64,000 bases of DNA from Actinobaculum suis. Lineage in GTDB: Bacteria > Actinomycetota > Actinomycetes > Actinomycetales > Actinomycetaceae. Where the stretch lies: the NCBI RefSeq assembly GCF_900102025.1, contig NZ_FNAU01000008.1:59172-123171 (forward strand), written 5' to 3'. The position numbers were made by a program, and so were the translations under genes. Positions 29,168-38,004 of the stretch are shown piece by piece (within the stretch, counting starts at the first letter, position 1; every line of letters starts with the position of its first letter). The notes beneath the pieces are model-generated. The model searched no databases. It was given only the letters and a program-made list of their open reading frames with translations, and was not told the origin of the DNA.

Positions 29168-30534
29168 GGCGCGGCTGGCCTCCTACTACCTGGGGAGCTA
29201 CCTGGAGGGTTCCCGGGATAGTTACTCGGAAAGTATCCCAGAGAGTTACTTGGAGGGTTCTCAGGAAAGTTACTTGGAGAGCTACCCGCAAAGCCGAGCC
29301 GCGGGCCCAGTTTTTTCCAGCCGGCACAGAAACGTAACCGGGGCGGTGCGGGCGCGGCGGGTTTTGCTTGCGCGGCGGGTTCTACCAGGGCGGTGGGTTT
29401 TGCCGGGGCAGTGGGTTTTGCCTGCGCGGCGGGTTCTGCCCGGGCTGCAGGCTCTACCAAGATTGCCGGTTCGGCGCGTAGTTCGCCGCCCGCGCGGGTG
29501 AACACCCCTATCTGGGTAATCATCCGCATGCCGTGGCGGCGTTCCACGTGGATCACAGCGTCCAGGGCACTCGTGGCCTGGGCAGCAACCACGTCCTCCG
29601 ACATTCCCGCGAGCGCGCCCAGCGCGGTGAGCCGGGCGGGAACATCCAACGCGGAATTGGCGTGAATTGTTGCCCACCCTCCTTCGTGGCCGGTGTTGAG
29701 CGCAGAAAGTACGTCCCGCACTTCGGGGCCGCGGCATTCGCCCAGCACTATTCGGTCGGGCCGCATCCGCATGGCTGCCCGCACCAGTTCACTCATACTC
29801 ACTTCTCCCACGCCTTGCACATTGGCGTGCCGCACCTGCAAATGCACTACGTGCGGGTGGTGCGGGCGCAGTTCTGCTGCCTCTTCGATAACTAAAATGC
29901 GTTCTGTTTCCGGCACTTCCGAAAGGAGCGCGGCCAGTAAAGTAGTTTTTCCCGAACCGGTAGAACCAGAAATCATCACATTGGCACGCCGTGCCACCAA
30001 AGCTTCCACGATAGGCAACAGTTGCGGGGCCACCATGCCATTTTCCGATAGTGCCGCCAAACTAAAAGTGATCGCCCGCTGGGTTCGCAAAGAAATAAGT
30101 GCTCCTTCCGCCCCGAGCGGCGGGAGTACCGCGTGCAAACGCAAACCCCCAGAAAAAGTGCCGTCCGCAATCGGGGAGGCATCATCGAGCCTTTGCCCGG
30201 CCGCCGCGGCCAGCCGTACCGCTAGTGCTCGTACGTCTGCTTCGGTTTGCAAGATTTTTGCGAGTTGTGGGGCCCGTTCCAGCCCGTTCCCGCGATCAAT
30301 CCATGCCCCGGCCGTCCCGTTGATGAGAATATCGGTGATATCTGGCTGGTCTAACAGGTTTTGCAGTTCCGGGCCAAACCCGGCGGCAATCGCGCGCAGG
30401 TTACGGTCGCGGCCCAGGAGTTCTTTGGCTCCCACCGCTTCCGGCACGGTTTCTGCCACCACCGTGGCCACTCTTTTTCCGCGCGCAAGATTTAGCCGTG
30501 CCGCCCGCAAACTAGCTTGGTCTGGCCGTTTCAT
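29164..30534 (-). CDS. TadA/CpaF-family secretion ATPase (helicase/secretion neighbourhood ATPase)
   Basis: 456 residues. Hexameric ATPase driving pilin assembly. Walker A is GSTGSGKTT at about 191-199; the Asp/His boxes and Walker B follow in ELRPHHPHVVHLQ and RIVLGECRGPE, and the late His motif in GHEGGWATIHAN. The catalytic domain ends at about residue 350. Beyond it lies an odd ~100-residue tail of EPAAQAKPTAPAKPT-type and PSNFPENPPSNS-type repeats, encoded by degenerate repeat DNA (about 29190-29450) and probably lineage-specific. The tail's stop overlaps the tadB start. Confidence 0.93.
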   Translation of the reverse strand: MKRPDQASLRAARLNLARGKRVATVVAETVPEAVGAKELLGRDRNLRAIAAGFGPELQNLLDQPDITDILINGTAGAWIDRGNGLERAPQLAKILQTEADVRALAVRLAAAAGQRLDDASPIADGTFSGGLRLHAVLPPLGAEGALISLRTQRAITFSLAALSENGMVAPQLLPIVEALVARRANVMISGSTGSGKTTLLAALLSEVPETERILVIEEAAELRPHHPHVVHLQVRHANVQGVGEVSMSELVRAAMRMRPDRIVLGECRGPEVRDVLSALNTGHEGGWATIHANSALDVPARLTALGALAGMSEDVVAAQATSALDAVIHVERRHGMRMITQIGVFTRAGGELRAEPAILVEPAARAEPAAQAKPTAPAKPTALVEPAAQAKPAAPAPPRLRFCAGWKKLGPRLGFAGSSPSNFPENPPSNSLGYFPSNYPGNPPGSSPGSRRPAAP

Positions 30535-31532
30535 ACCGCACTCTTTTCCGCGAGGGTGCGGGCCAGGCGCGAAATGTCTCGATGCGTGGCAGAACGGGTG
30601 CGTGAGCCTAGCGCTAGGCCATGCTCAATATCGGCGTCGAACCCACGTAAGGGGCGGATGAGGTGTACGGGGTGGTCGATTTCTTCCGCGAATGAGGCAG
30701 CTTCTAATTTGTTGGTGGCGCGCGTGGCTACGGTAACGGTACGGCTGGTGAGCCGGGAGAGAGCGAGTTTTGCTTGGCTCACTCCGCGCACCCCCGGCAC
30801 GGTGAGGACCACCAGGTGGTCACACCAGTCCAGCCAGGTGGCGGCGGTGCTACCGGGTTGCAAAGCCAGGCGCGGCAAATCTAATACGGTATGGTCATGC
30901 GATTGGGAAAGGGCATCAATGGCACGTTGTCCCACGGTTCCGGTGGGTACGACGGCGCCGCGCCCATCTGCGGATAACACCCGCAAGGTGCCGCGTGCTG
31001 GCAAAGCGTCGGCCAGGCGGCCGGGCACGAGCACGCCGGCGGATTCGGGAATATCGGCCCAGCGCAGGCCGGCCGCGTTTTCCATGGCTAAGAAACCTAA
31101 AAGCCCGGCGGAAGCCGGATCTAAATCGGCTAGGGCCGCCCGGGCGGGCAGGCAGCTAGCAATCCAACAGGCGAGCGCCGTTACCCCAATCCCGCCGCTA
31201 GCCCCAACCACGCCGATAGTCAGGCCGCGCCGGGTAGAACCCGCGGCAAGCATGAGTTCCAAAAGGTCTTCGGCTTGGGCGGGAAGTTCCAAGGTGATCG
31301 AACCGGAAGCAAAATAGGGCGCGTAGGCCGGATGGAAACTAGCTTTCACCCGCACCCGGGCACCCGCGATTTCTTCAAGCCGCAGCACGGCTTCCTGCCC
31401 GCCGGCGCGTTCGGCAACCTGTTTGACGGCGATCCCTGCCAGTTCCGCGATCCGATTCACTTCCTGCACTGTGACCTCGTGCGAACCGGTGAGGGAAACC
31501 GTGTCCATAATATTTCCGCGAGTAGCATCCAT
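30531..31532 (-). CDS. CpaE/Ssd-like MinD-superfamily protein of the Tad locus
   Basis: About 333 residues. MinD/ParA-fold protein that heads the Tad operon; homologues are Caulobacter CpaE and mycobacterial Ssd (Rv3660c). The deviant Walker A reads GVVGASGGIGVTALA and lacks the usual lysine, as is common in this actinobacterial family. It has an N-terminal receiver-like region and a DLPRLALQPG switch-like segment. Its stop overlaps the tadA start by ATGA. Start is uncertain: ATG 31532 or ATG 31508. The longer upstream frame runs into a tandem repeat and is rejected. Confidence 0.85.
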   Translation of the reverse strand: MDATRGNIMDTVSLTGSHEVTVQEVNRIAELAGIAVKQVAERAGGQEAVLRLEEIAGARVRVKASFHPAYAPYFASGSITLELPAQAEDLLELMLAAGSTRRGLTIGVVGASGGIGVTALACWIASCLPARAALADLDPASAGLLGFLAMENAAGLRWADIPESAGVLVPGRLADALPARGTLRVLSADGRGAVVPTGTVGQRAIDALSQSHDHTVLDLPRLALQPGSTAATWLDWCDHLVVLTVPGVRGVSQAKLALSRLTSRTVTVATRATNKLEAASFAEEIDHPVHLIRPLRGFDADIEHGLALGSRTRSATHRDISRLARTLAEKSAV

Positions 31533-31676
31533 AGTTGGAAGTCTGGCCAGAAAAGAAAACCGCGGCGTGGCCGGTGGGCGCCGCTGTGGAAAATAGGAAC
31601 GCGGGGCCAAACTGTGGAAAGTTCGGAGCGAAAGTTCGAGGCGGACGGGCGGCGCGGTAAACCGTTGCGGCGGCTC

Positions 31677-31778
31677 GCTGGGTGGGCAGGTTGCTGGGTG
31701 GGCGGATCGCTGGGTGGGCAGGTTGCTGGGTGGGCGGATCGCTGGGTGGGCAGGTTGCTGGGTGGGCGGATCGCTGGG
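31677..31778. repeat. 16-bp tandem repeat, six copies, alternating two variants
   Basis: GCTGGGTGGGCAGGTT and GCTGGGTGGGCGGATC alternate from 31677 to 31772, followed by a partial copy. It lies in the divergent gap between the cpaE-like gene and the next plus-strand gene, so it could modulate either promoter or vary in length. Confidence 0.92.
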
Positions 31779-31928
31779 ATTCAGGGTAGTTTTGGGCCAC
31801 TGTAGGCCGCTGAGCATGGACTTATGGGCCTTGATAGGGAGAAAATGTGCAAAACGCCCGGCCAGTTTCGTACCTACAAAAATTTGTCGCGTATTCTTTT
31901 GGCAGAGAAATATTATAAGGAGGAACCT

Positions 31929-33452
31929 GTGTCAACTCCCAATGATCCGTACAACGCGCAGTCGCGCCGTCCGCTCGATGATGAAGACTTCTTGGCTCCC
32001 ATCGAGGAATCCGTGCCGCCCGCGCGGAGTGGTAGCGCGATGAGCGCGGCCAGTATGGCCAGTGCTGCCAGTGCGCAGGAAGCTATTAGTGCTTTGGAAG
32101 AACCAATCTTCGACGAGCCGGCGGATCAGCAAAACGCAGGTTCTTATTCTTCCGGCACTGCCGGCGTGGCCGGTGCTACCAGTGGGGCCGGCACTTATGG
32201 TGCCACTAGCACGGCCGATACCAAAGCTACCGTTGGCGCCGAAGCTATGGCTGGCACGGCTGCCTCAACCAGCACTACCGGCACAACCGATACTGCCGGT
32301 ACTACGGGCACTGCGGGTGCGGAGACTGCCGCTGTCGAACTATCCGGCCCCGCCACCGTAACTGGCCCAGCTACTGTAGTTGCTCCAGCCGCCGTAACTG
32401 GCTCAGCCGCTACTTCCGGCACCGCTGGTGTTGCCGCGGGTACAAGCGGTCCGCGCGCGCGGCGTTCCGTTTGGCCGGCGGGCACCATATCGGATTCCTC
32501 CATCGCAGGTGGTGCGGATGCGCCAAGTGCGGCGTCGAGTAGCGCGGCAGGTTCGGTGCCAGATGCGGTGCCACCTGTGGCCGGTACCGAAACTGTTGGC
32601 GGTACGAGTTTTGGCACGGGCACAGAAAACGTTTTTGACGGGGTGGGCGCCCCGGCTCCTGCTCCGGCCCCGGCCTCCCAACAGGCCGCTATGCCGCCCG
32701 CCCGCGAGTATGCGACTTTGGGTCAAGCAGCCGGGATCGATAAACCGGTGAGTGCAGAAGGCGGGGAGCAAATCAGCCCCTATGTGGCCGAAGAAATCCC
32801 GTACACACCGCCGGCCGCGCCGTCCGAGTTCTCACCTGCGCCGGAATCGGAAGCACAAAGCCGCATGTCGCAGTGGGCCACGGTCGAAGGCGGTGCTATC
32901 GCACTGCCGGAAGAACCGAAGGGCCGCGGGTGGACGCACGTGTGGGTGACCTTCGTAAGTTTCCTATTAGTCGTGGTCGGTTGGTACCTGATTTCTGACG
33001 GTATGGCCGGTTTGCGGCTCGCCCAACCTCTTACCGAAGAATTCCTGGCCGACCCAGCAAGCGCGCACGCAGCCGGCGTTTCTTTCGTTCCCCTCGTGGA
33101 ACTTTTGGGCGGCGGCGCAGCGCTCCTTTTGCTGGGTTTGCTAGCGCGCAGGTCCAGTTTTGCGGCGCAATTCTTCGGCGTCGTCTTTATCGTGGCAGGC
33201 TTGCTCACGCTGTTCGTGCCCGCACTCGGCATGTATGCGGCGCAGGGCTGGGCGCAAGTAACCGCCTCGCTCAACTATCAAATCGTCCAAAATATTACGG
33301 CGCACCTGTTCCGCAACTTTATGTGGGGTGGGTTCCTCATCTTCGGGGTGGGGCTGTTCAGCATCGGTTTCGCCGCCCACGGGGCACGACGCCGGGGCGC
33401 CCGCCGTGCCGAAGCAACAACCCGCCGCGAAATCTACGAACAGGGCAACTAG
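31929..33452 (+). CDS. Large membrane protein with disordered Ala/Thr/Gly-rich N-terminus
   Basis: 507 residues. Residues ~1-330 are a low-complexity Ala/Thr/Gly/Val/Ser segment with few charges. Four membrane helices follow in the last ~175 residues (GWTHVWVTFVSFLLVVVGW onward), ending in a basic tail (ARRRGARRAEATTRRE). Start GTG 31929 is set by AAGGAGGAA five nt upstream; the in-frame ATG at 31824 has no ribosome site. I do not recognise the family. It lies between the cpaE-like gene and the metal transporter, and splits the Tad locus. Confidence 0.8.
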   Translation: MSTPNDPYNAQSRRPLDDEDFLAPIEESVPPARSGSAMSAASMASAASAQEAISALEEPIFDEPADQQNAGSYSSGTAGVAGATSGAGTYGATSTADTKATVGAEAMAGTAASTSTTGTTDTAGTTGTAGAETAAVELSGPATVTGPATVVAPAAVTGSAATSGTAGVAAGTSGPRARRSVWPAGTISDSSIAGGADAPSAASSSAAGSVPDAVPPVAGTETVGGTSFGTGTENVFDGVGAPAPAPAPASQQAAMPPAREYATLGQAAGIDKPVSAEGGEQISPYVAEEIPYTPPAAPSEFSPAPESEAQSRMSQWATVEGGAIALPEEPKGRGWTHVWVTFVSFLLVVVGWYLISDGMAGLRLAQPLTEEFLADPASAHAAGVSFVPLVELLGGGAALLLLGLLARRSSFAAQFFGVVFIVAGLLTLFVPALGMYAAQGWAQVTASLNYQIVQNITAHLFRNFMWGGFLIFGVGLFSIGFAAHGARRRGARRAEATTRREIYEQGN

Positions 33453-33470
33453 CAAAACTAGCAGAGGAGT

Positions 33471-34379
33471 CTAGCAAGCCGGCTGGGCGGCCGGCGCTAC
33501 TTCCACGATTTTGGTAGTGCCGTGAATTTTGGTGCGCCGCTTCCAGGCTTGGACCAGGGCGGTAAGGCCGAAGAGCACGCCGTCCACGAAGGCCATCATG
33601 GCGGAGGTGGGCAGGTCGAGCCGCCACGCCACGAAGAAACCAATAATCGCGCTGGCAATGGCGATCGCGATCGTCAACGGAATTACCTTGCGCAGATTGT
33701 GGCTAACCAGCAGCGCGGTAGCTGCCGGGCAGATCATGAGGGCAATTACCAGGATTGAACCGGCCACGTTAAAGGCCGCCACGATCGTCAGTGCCACCAA
33801 GAACATGAGCATATTTTCTACCGCGCGTACCGGCATGCCAGCCGTGAGCGCAAACTGCCGATCGAAGGTCGCGGTTTCTAGGACGCGGAAGTAACGCCAA
33901 ATAAACAGGGCATTGATCGCGCATACCCCCAGCAGGATCCACATGGTCCGCGGGCCAATATCGTAATTCCCCACGATAATATGCTCGGTGCTCAGCGCCA
34001 TGAGGTTCAGATCGCCGGCCAACACCGTATCGGTGCAAATATGGATATTTGAGAAAACCGTCGATAATAACAGCACGCCCAAGGAGAAGAGCGCGGGGAA
34101 GATAACGCCTTGGTCGGCGTCGCCGGCAAGGAGGCGCGAACCACGTAACCAGTTAGACGCCCACACAATAATCAAACCCATGAGCGTGGCCGCAACCACC
34201 ATGATGGGGGAGTGTAGGCTCCCGGAAAGCGCCACGCCGATCACGATCCCGGGCAGTACCGCGTGAGAAATGGCGTCCACAATCATGGATTGGCGGCGCA
34301 GCACCACAAAAATACCCGGCAGCGCGCAAGTTACCGAAGCAACCGCGGCTAACAAGAAAGCAGCCGTAATAAAACTCAT
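33471..34379 (-). CDS. Metal ABC transporter permease (ABC-3 family, distal)
   Basis: 302 residues, eight or nine membrane helices, of the TroD/MntB/ZnuB type. The conserved permease region GVLLLSTVFSN and the late GSILVIALMICPAATA are seen. It pairs with the next permease upstream; the ATG overlaps that gene's stop (ATGA). Last gene of the four-gene manganese/iron/zinc uptake operon. Confidence 0.9.
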   Translation of the reverse strand: MSFITAAFLLAAVASVTCALPGIFVVLRRQSMIVDAISHAVLPGIVIGVALSGSLHSPIMVVAATLMGLIIVWASNWLRGSRLLAGDADQGVIFPALFSLGVLLLSTVFSNIHICTDTVLAGDLNLMALSTEHIIVGNYDIGPRTMWILLGVCAINALFIWRYFRVLETATFDRQFALTAGMPVRAVENMLMFLVALTIVAAFNVAGSILVIALMICPAATALLVSHNLRKVIPLTIAIAIASAIIGFFVAWRLDLPTSAMMAFVDGVLFGLTALVQAWKRRTKIHGTTKIVEVAPAAQPAC

Positions 34380-35434
34380 GAAACCGTCACTCCTTGCGCG
34401 CCTGCTTCGGGCGCGTCTAGTTTTTGCGCAGCTGCTCCCTGCGCGCCTGCTCCCTGCGTAGCTGCTCCGGGCGCGTCTAGTTTTTGTGCATCGGGTGCGG
34501 GCACCTCGGGTTCGGGTGCATCGAGTTCGCGCATTTCCTGCATATCGCCCGAAAGCTTGCGGCCCCGCCGGCGGGGGCTAAGCACCAAACCGACCACGAA
34601 CATGAGGAACAAGAGCAGTACTACCACGGGCCCGGTCGGTACTTTGCCCGCACAAATTGACAGATAGGCACCTATCCCGCCGGCGGCCGCGCCAAGCAAT
34701 CCGGAACCAAGCACCATTTGACTCATCGAGCGGGCAAATTGGTGCATTACCGTGGCCGGCAGAATTGCGAAAGCCACCATGAGGATCATGCCTACGGACT
34801 TCACGCCGGTCACAATCGCGATGGTAATGCACGTCATGAGCAGGCCGTTCACGATAGCGGGCCGGTAGCCGTAGCTCTGCGCGGTGAGCGGATCAAAAAT
34901 ACTCACTTTGAATTCTTTCCAGAACACGACAAGTACGATGAGGATCGCAACTCCGAACCAGAAAATCGTGGTCAGATCGGAAGCTCGCGTGGTGGCAGCA
35001 TTACCGAAAATATAGTTGGAAAGGCCAGAACGGTTCGGCAGGGAAGAATGATTTACCATGTGCAATCCGCACATCCCGCCGCCGTAAAACAAGGCGAGGC
35101 TTACTGCCATCGCAGTATCGGGGGCGATGGTGGTGCGCGCGGTGATCCAATGCGTGAACGCTACCGAAAGGAATCCGGATATGGCCGCGCCGATCACCAG
35201 TACCGTCATCGACTGGCCATTAATACCGAGCACAGCGGTAGCGAAAACGAAAGCTCCCACCACGCCGAAGATCGCCGAATGCCCCATTACATCAGAGAGC
35301 AAAGACTGCCGGCGCAAATACAACAAAGAACCAAAAGCTCCGGCTAGTAGCCCTACCAGTAGCGCCGCCAAAAACGTGGTACGAAAACCGTAGGTGCCCA
35401 AAAACTCGCTGATTGGGATGAAGGAAAAGTCCAT
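34376..35434 (-). CDS. Metal ABC transporter permease (ABC-3 family, proximal)
   Basis: 352 residues. TroC-type permease with a standard transmembrane core of ~285 residues (SDVMGHSAIFGVVGAF, ILMVAFAILPATVM). An unusual ~60-residue cytosolic tail follows, built on repeats of QKLDAP and GAAAQG, encoded by degenerate repeat DNA at 34385-34510. The tail is probably a local expansion, like those in other genes here. Five bp separate it from the ATPase gene. Confidence 0.9.
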   Translation of the reverse strand: MDFSFIPISEFLGTYGFRTTFLAALLVGLLAGAFGSLLYLRRQSLLSDVMGHSAIFGVVGAFVFATAVLGINGQSMTVLVIGAAISGFLSVAFTHWITARTTIAPDTAMAVSLALFYGGGMCGLHMVNHSSLPNRSGLSNYIFGNAATTRASDLTTIFWFGVAILIVLVVFWKEFKVSIFDPLTAQSYGYRPAIVNGLLMTCITIAIVTGVKSVGMILMVAFAILPATVMHQFARSMSQMVLGSGLLGAAAGGIGAYLSICAGKVPTGPVVVLLLFLMFVVGLVLSPRRRGRKLSGDMQEMRELDAPEPEVPAPDAQKLDAPGAATQGAGAQGAAAQKLDAPEAGAQGVTVS

Positions 35435-35439
35435 TCCGC

Positions 35440-36183
35440 TTACACCCCTAGCAGGTCGCTCGAAATTCCATAGGCTGCGGTAAGCGCCTGCGGCGCCAAA
35501 ACCTTCTTCACATCCCCGCTTTCCACTACGTGCCCGCCGGAAAGTAAAGTGGCGTGCGTGCAGAAACTCGCGAGGTTGTTCAGGTCATGATGCACGATAA
35601 TCACGGTTTTTCCGTTCGCCACTTCGGCGCGCAGCACGTCAATAATGAGCGCTTCGGAAGCTTTATCAATGCCCGCAAAAGGTTCATCCATCAGTAATAG
35701 ATCTGCTTCTTGGGCGAGTAGCCGCGCCACAAAAACGCGTTGCTTTTGCCCGCCAGAAAGTTGCGAAATGTGGCGCCGCCCCAGCTTTTCCAGGCCCACC
35801 TTTTCCATCGCTTGCTTGGCTAAGGCACGTTGCTTGCGGCCCGGCCGGCGCATCCAGCCCAGCTTCGGGTAGGTGCCCATGAGTACGACGTCGTTCACAA
35901 CGATCGGGAAATCCCAATCAACATCGGCCGTTTGCGGCATATAAGCTACCCGCGGGCGCACTTTATCGAGGGGTTCCCCAAAGAATTTCGCGCTCCCCGT
36001 AGTGCCGGCCAGCAGGCCGAGCGAGGCTTTGAGCAGTGTTGATTTCCCCGAACCATTCGGCCCCACAATGGCGTGGATCGTTTGCGGGGAAACGGTTACT
36101 GAAACCGAATCGAGGGCGAGAGTGCGCTGGTAACCGGCACTCAAATCGCGAACGCTCAACGGTGCGTGCTGTGTCATTTTCAC
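35440..36183 (-). CDS. Metal ABC transporter ATP-binding protein
   Basis: 247 residues. Walker A GPNGSGKSTLL, Q-loop at YMPQTADVDW, signature LSGGQKQRV, Walker B LLLMDEPFAGID, and H-loop in IIVHHDL. It matches the TroB/ZnuC/MntB ATPase family that powers ABC-3 permeases. It is second in the operon after the binding protein, and its leader holds a hairpin that may act as an attenuator. Confidence 0.93.
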   Translation of the reverse strand: MKMTQHAPLSVRDLSAGYQRTLALDSVSVTVSPQTIHAIVGPNGSGKSTLLKASLGLLAGTTGSAKFFGEPLDKVRPRVAYMPQTADVDWDFPIVVNDVVLMGTYPKLGWMRRPGRKQRALAKQAMEKVGLEKLGRRHISQLSGGQKQRVFVARLLAQEADLLLMDEPFAGIDKASEALIIDVLRAEVANGKTVIIVHHDLNNLASFCTHATLLSGGHVVESGDVKKVLAPQALTAAYGISSDLLGV

Positions 36184-36201
36184 TTCCTCAGGAAAAGAAA
36201 T

Positions 36202-36230
36202 CCTCCCGTTGTGAAGAATAACGAGGGAGG
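36202..36230 (-). terminator. Intercistronic hairpin, candidate attenuator, between binding protein and ATPase
   Basis: On the minus strand CCTCCC and GGGAGG (arms 36225-36230 and 36202-36207) form a hairpin. It is followed by ATTTCTTTTCC just before the ATPase ribosome site. It would stop part of the transcription and give excess binding protein over the membrane complex. Confidence 0.6.
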
Positions 36231-36258
36231 CTTTCTTAGCTAATTCGTGGCAATCGCG

Positions 36259-37224
36259 CTATTTGGTAAGCGCTCCCACAATTGCTTCAATATTGTGTTC
36301 GAAAGCGCCCAGGTACGTATCCAGAGGCGCGGTTTCGCCGAGGGTATCAGCGAAAAGCTCGGTATCGGAGACTTCCACGTTTCCGCCCTTGGCGTGCACG
36401 GAATCCTGCAGGTGCTTAATCACTTCCGGATTCTTCAGGTTATCTTGGAAGACGACGCCGATCTTATGGTCCACGATCAACTGGGCCAGTTCGTCCATTT
36501 CAGCGGCAGACATTTCTGATTCCGAAGAAACGAAATCCGTGGCATAAACTTCCAGATCGTAGGTCTTGCCCAGGTAGTTAAAGGCATCATGGCCGGTAAC
36601 CAGGAAACGCTTTTCCTTCGGGATTTGAGCCATTTGTTCCGCGGCCTTTTCATGAGCCTTTTGGATTTCGGCATTGTACTTTTCCGCATTCGCACGGTAG
36701 GTAGCCGCATTATCGGGCCGCAGCTCGCTGAACTTATTGGCAATGTTGTTTACCGTGTACTGCCACAGTTCGGGCGAGTTCCACACGTGCGGATCGTGCC
36801 CCTCGATCTTGCCATCTTCTTCCCAGGGGAGAAGTTCGTTTTCGGGGATAGCTTCTGCCGCGGGCAGGGACCGTTCTCCCAGGTTATCGAAATGGTCCAT
36901 CATACGATGTTCCATATCGTGGCTCGTCCACACCACAACGTCTGCCTTATCGACCTTTTCGATATCGGCCGTGGTTAGTTCTTGGGTGTGGGGATCGCCG
37001 CCCGGGGCAACCAAGGTGGTGACTTCAGCTTCCGGATCAATATTCTGGATCGCGTCGGTAAGATAGCCGGTAGTGGAAACTACTTGGATCGGGCCGGAAG
37101 AAGTAGCACCGGAGGTAGCCTCGGCTGTACCTGAATCGGTGGCCGTGTCCGTGGCACAACCGCTCATAGTGGTAAGTGCGAGGACGCAAGCGGCAACCGA
37201 TCCGAAGATGCGTGCGATTTTCAT
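36259..37224 (-). CDS. Metal-binding lipoprotein of the ABC uptake system (TroA/ZnuA/MntA family)
   Basis: 321 residues. Cluster A-I solute-binding protein. Signal peptide with lipobox TMSGC (Cys ~23). Candidate metal ligands are His in GGDPHTQE, His in HDPHVWNS, His in TGHDAFNYL and Asp in VVFQDNLKNP. The third ligand is His, as in TroA and zinc proteins, not the Glu typical of dedicated Mn binders such as PsaA. No His-rich loop is present, in contrast to ZnuA. First gene of the operon, downstream of an iron-type DtxR box. Confidence 0.9.
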   Translation of the reverse strand: MKIARIFGSVAACVLALTTMSGCATDTATDSGTAEATSGATSSGPIQVVSTTGYLTDAIQNIDPEAEVTTLVAPGGDPHTQELTTADIEKVDKADVVVWTSHDMEHRMMDHFDNLGERSLPAAEAIPENELLPWEEDGKIEGHDPHVWNSPELWQYTVNNIANKFSELRPDNAATYRANAEKYNAEIQKAHEKAAEQMAQIPKEKRFLVTGHDAFNYLGKTYDLEVYATDFVSSESEMSAAEMDELAQLIVDHKIGVVFQDNLKNPEVIKHLQDSVHAKGGNVEVSDTELFADTLGETAPLDTYLGAFEHNIEAIVGALTK

Positions 37225-37299
37225 GTGTTCTCTTTCTAGGCATAAAGCCGTCGAATAATTCCAATTTGCGTTAGAGCTAGAAACGCTATAGCGCGCTAG

Positions 37300-37318
37300 T
37301 ACGGTTAGGCTAACCTAA
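37300..37318. promoter_or_regulatory. DtxR/IdeR-family operator upstream of the metal transporter
   Basis: TACGGTTAGGCTAACCTAA matches the 19-bp consensus iron box TTAGGTTAGSCTAACCTAA at 17 of 19 positions and contains the palindrome TTAGGCTAA. It lies 76 bp upstream of the lipoprotein start, next to a TATAGC -10-like word on the minus strand. A DtxR-type repressor loaded with Fe(II) or Mn(II) is expected to bind and repress. Confidence 0.85.
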
Positions 37319-37651
37319 TTCGCTACCCGCCGTAAAGGTAGAGAACCTCTCATCTTTGAAAACCATTCGCATTAACGCTGCTTACGTGCATGAATGCGTG
37401 ATTGATCGCCTGGCGCGCGGTGCACATGGTTTCCACAGTTGGCGGCGCGGCACGCAGATTCACAGTTTTTCCTCCCGGCCGGGTAGGGCCAGGCCACTTC
37501 GACGATTCTTTTCCTAGGCGCTTTTCGAAGACGCCGGCACGCTCGCCGCATTATCACGCACCGGAGTTTTAGTTTCCCGGTTGTTGGTAATTGCAATGCG
37601 GCTGCGAGCAAACAACTGGAAGAAAACAAAGAAAACAACAGTGGAGGAAAA

Positions 37652-37831
37652 ATGTCTACACATTACGCAGATATTCGCCATAATCCAGGTGAAGAAGGAA
37701 TGACGACGGCGGAATATGCTGTCGGTACTGTAGGTGCAACAAGCATTGCCGGAATCCTGGTTTGGCTAGCCCAACAAGACTGGTTCAAGGATATGATTTC
37801 GGCGCTCTTCAAGAAAATCTTTCGCCTTTAA
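37652..37831 (+). CDS. flp: Flp-type pilin of the Tad locus (DUF4244-like)
   Basis: 59 residues, a small gene that is easy to miss. It has a class IV prepilin site: EEG followed by MTTAEYAVG, that is cleavage after Gly with Glu at +5 and Tyr at +6. A single hydrophobic helix follows (GTVGATSIAGILVWLA) and a basic C-terminus KKIFRL. It resembles the M. tuberculosis Rv3656c-type pilin, with the EYAVGT motif. GGAGG at 37643-37647 precedes ATG 37652. It lies in the divergent gap from the metal transporter, 425 bp from its start, and opens the plus-strand half of the Tad locus. Confidence 0.9.
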   Translation: MSTHYADIRHNPGEEGMTTAEYAVGTVGATSIAGILVWLAQQDWFKDMISALFKKIFRL

Positions 37832-37951
37832 ACGTATTTATCCTTTGTTCATTATCTAGGCCTCGCCTTGTGCGGTCTTTAGATACAAGGCGAAATAAGG
37901 CAAATTGCGCAGAAAAGTTATTTTCTGCCATCGTGTGTCATTTTCTAGCAA

Positions 37952-38004
37952 CTGGTGGGCAGGCCGAACGGCAGAAAAATCTGCTGTTCGTGCCTGCCCA
38001 CCAG
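37952..38004 (+). promoter_or_regulatory. Long intercistronic hairpin between flp and tadE
   Basis: The arms CTGGTGGGCAGGCCGAAC-G-GCAGA (37952-37975) and TCTGC-T-GTTCG-TG-CCTGCCCACCAG (37980-38004) form a ~24-bp stem with an AAAA loop. It has one G-U pair and one bulged T. No T-tract follows, so it is more likely an mRNA-stability or processing element than a terminator. It would leave a short, stable flp message. Confidence 0.8.

Noticed and set aside
31533..31817. An upstream extension of the CpaE-like protein (SDPPTQQPAHPAIRPP-type)
   Set aside because: It is translated from the 16-bp tandem repeat array and has no homology; the family core begins near 31508-31532.
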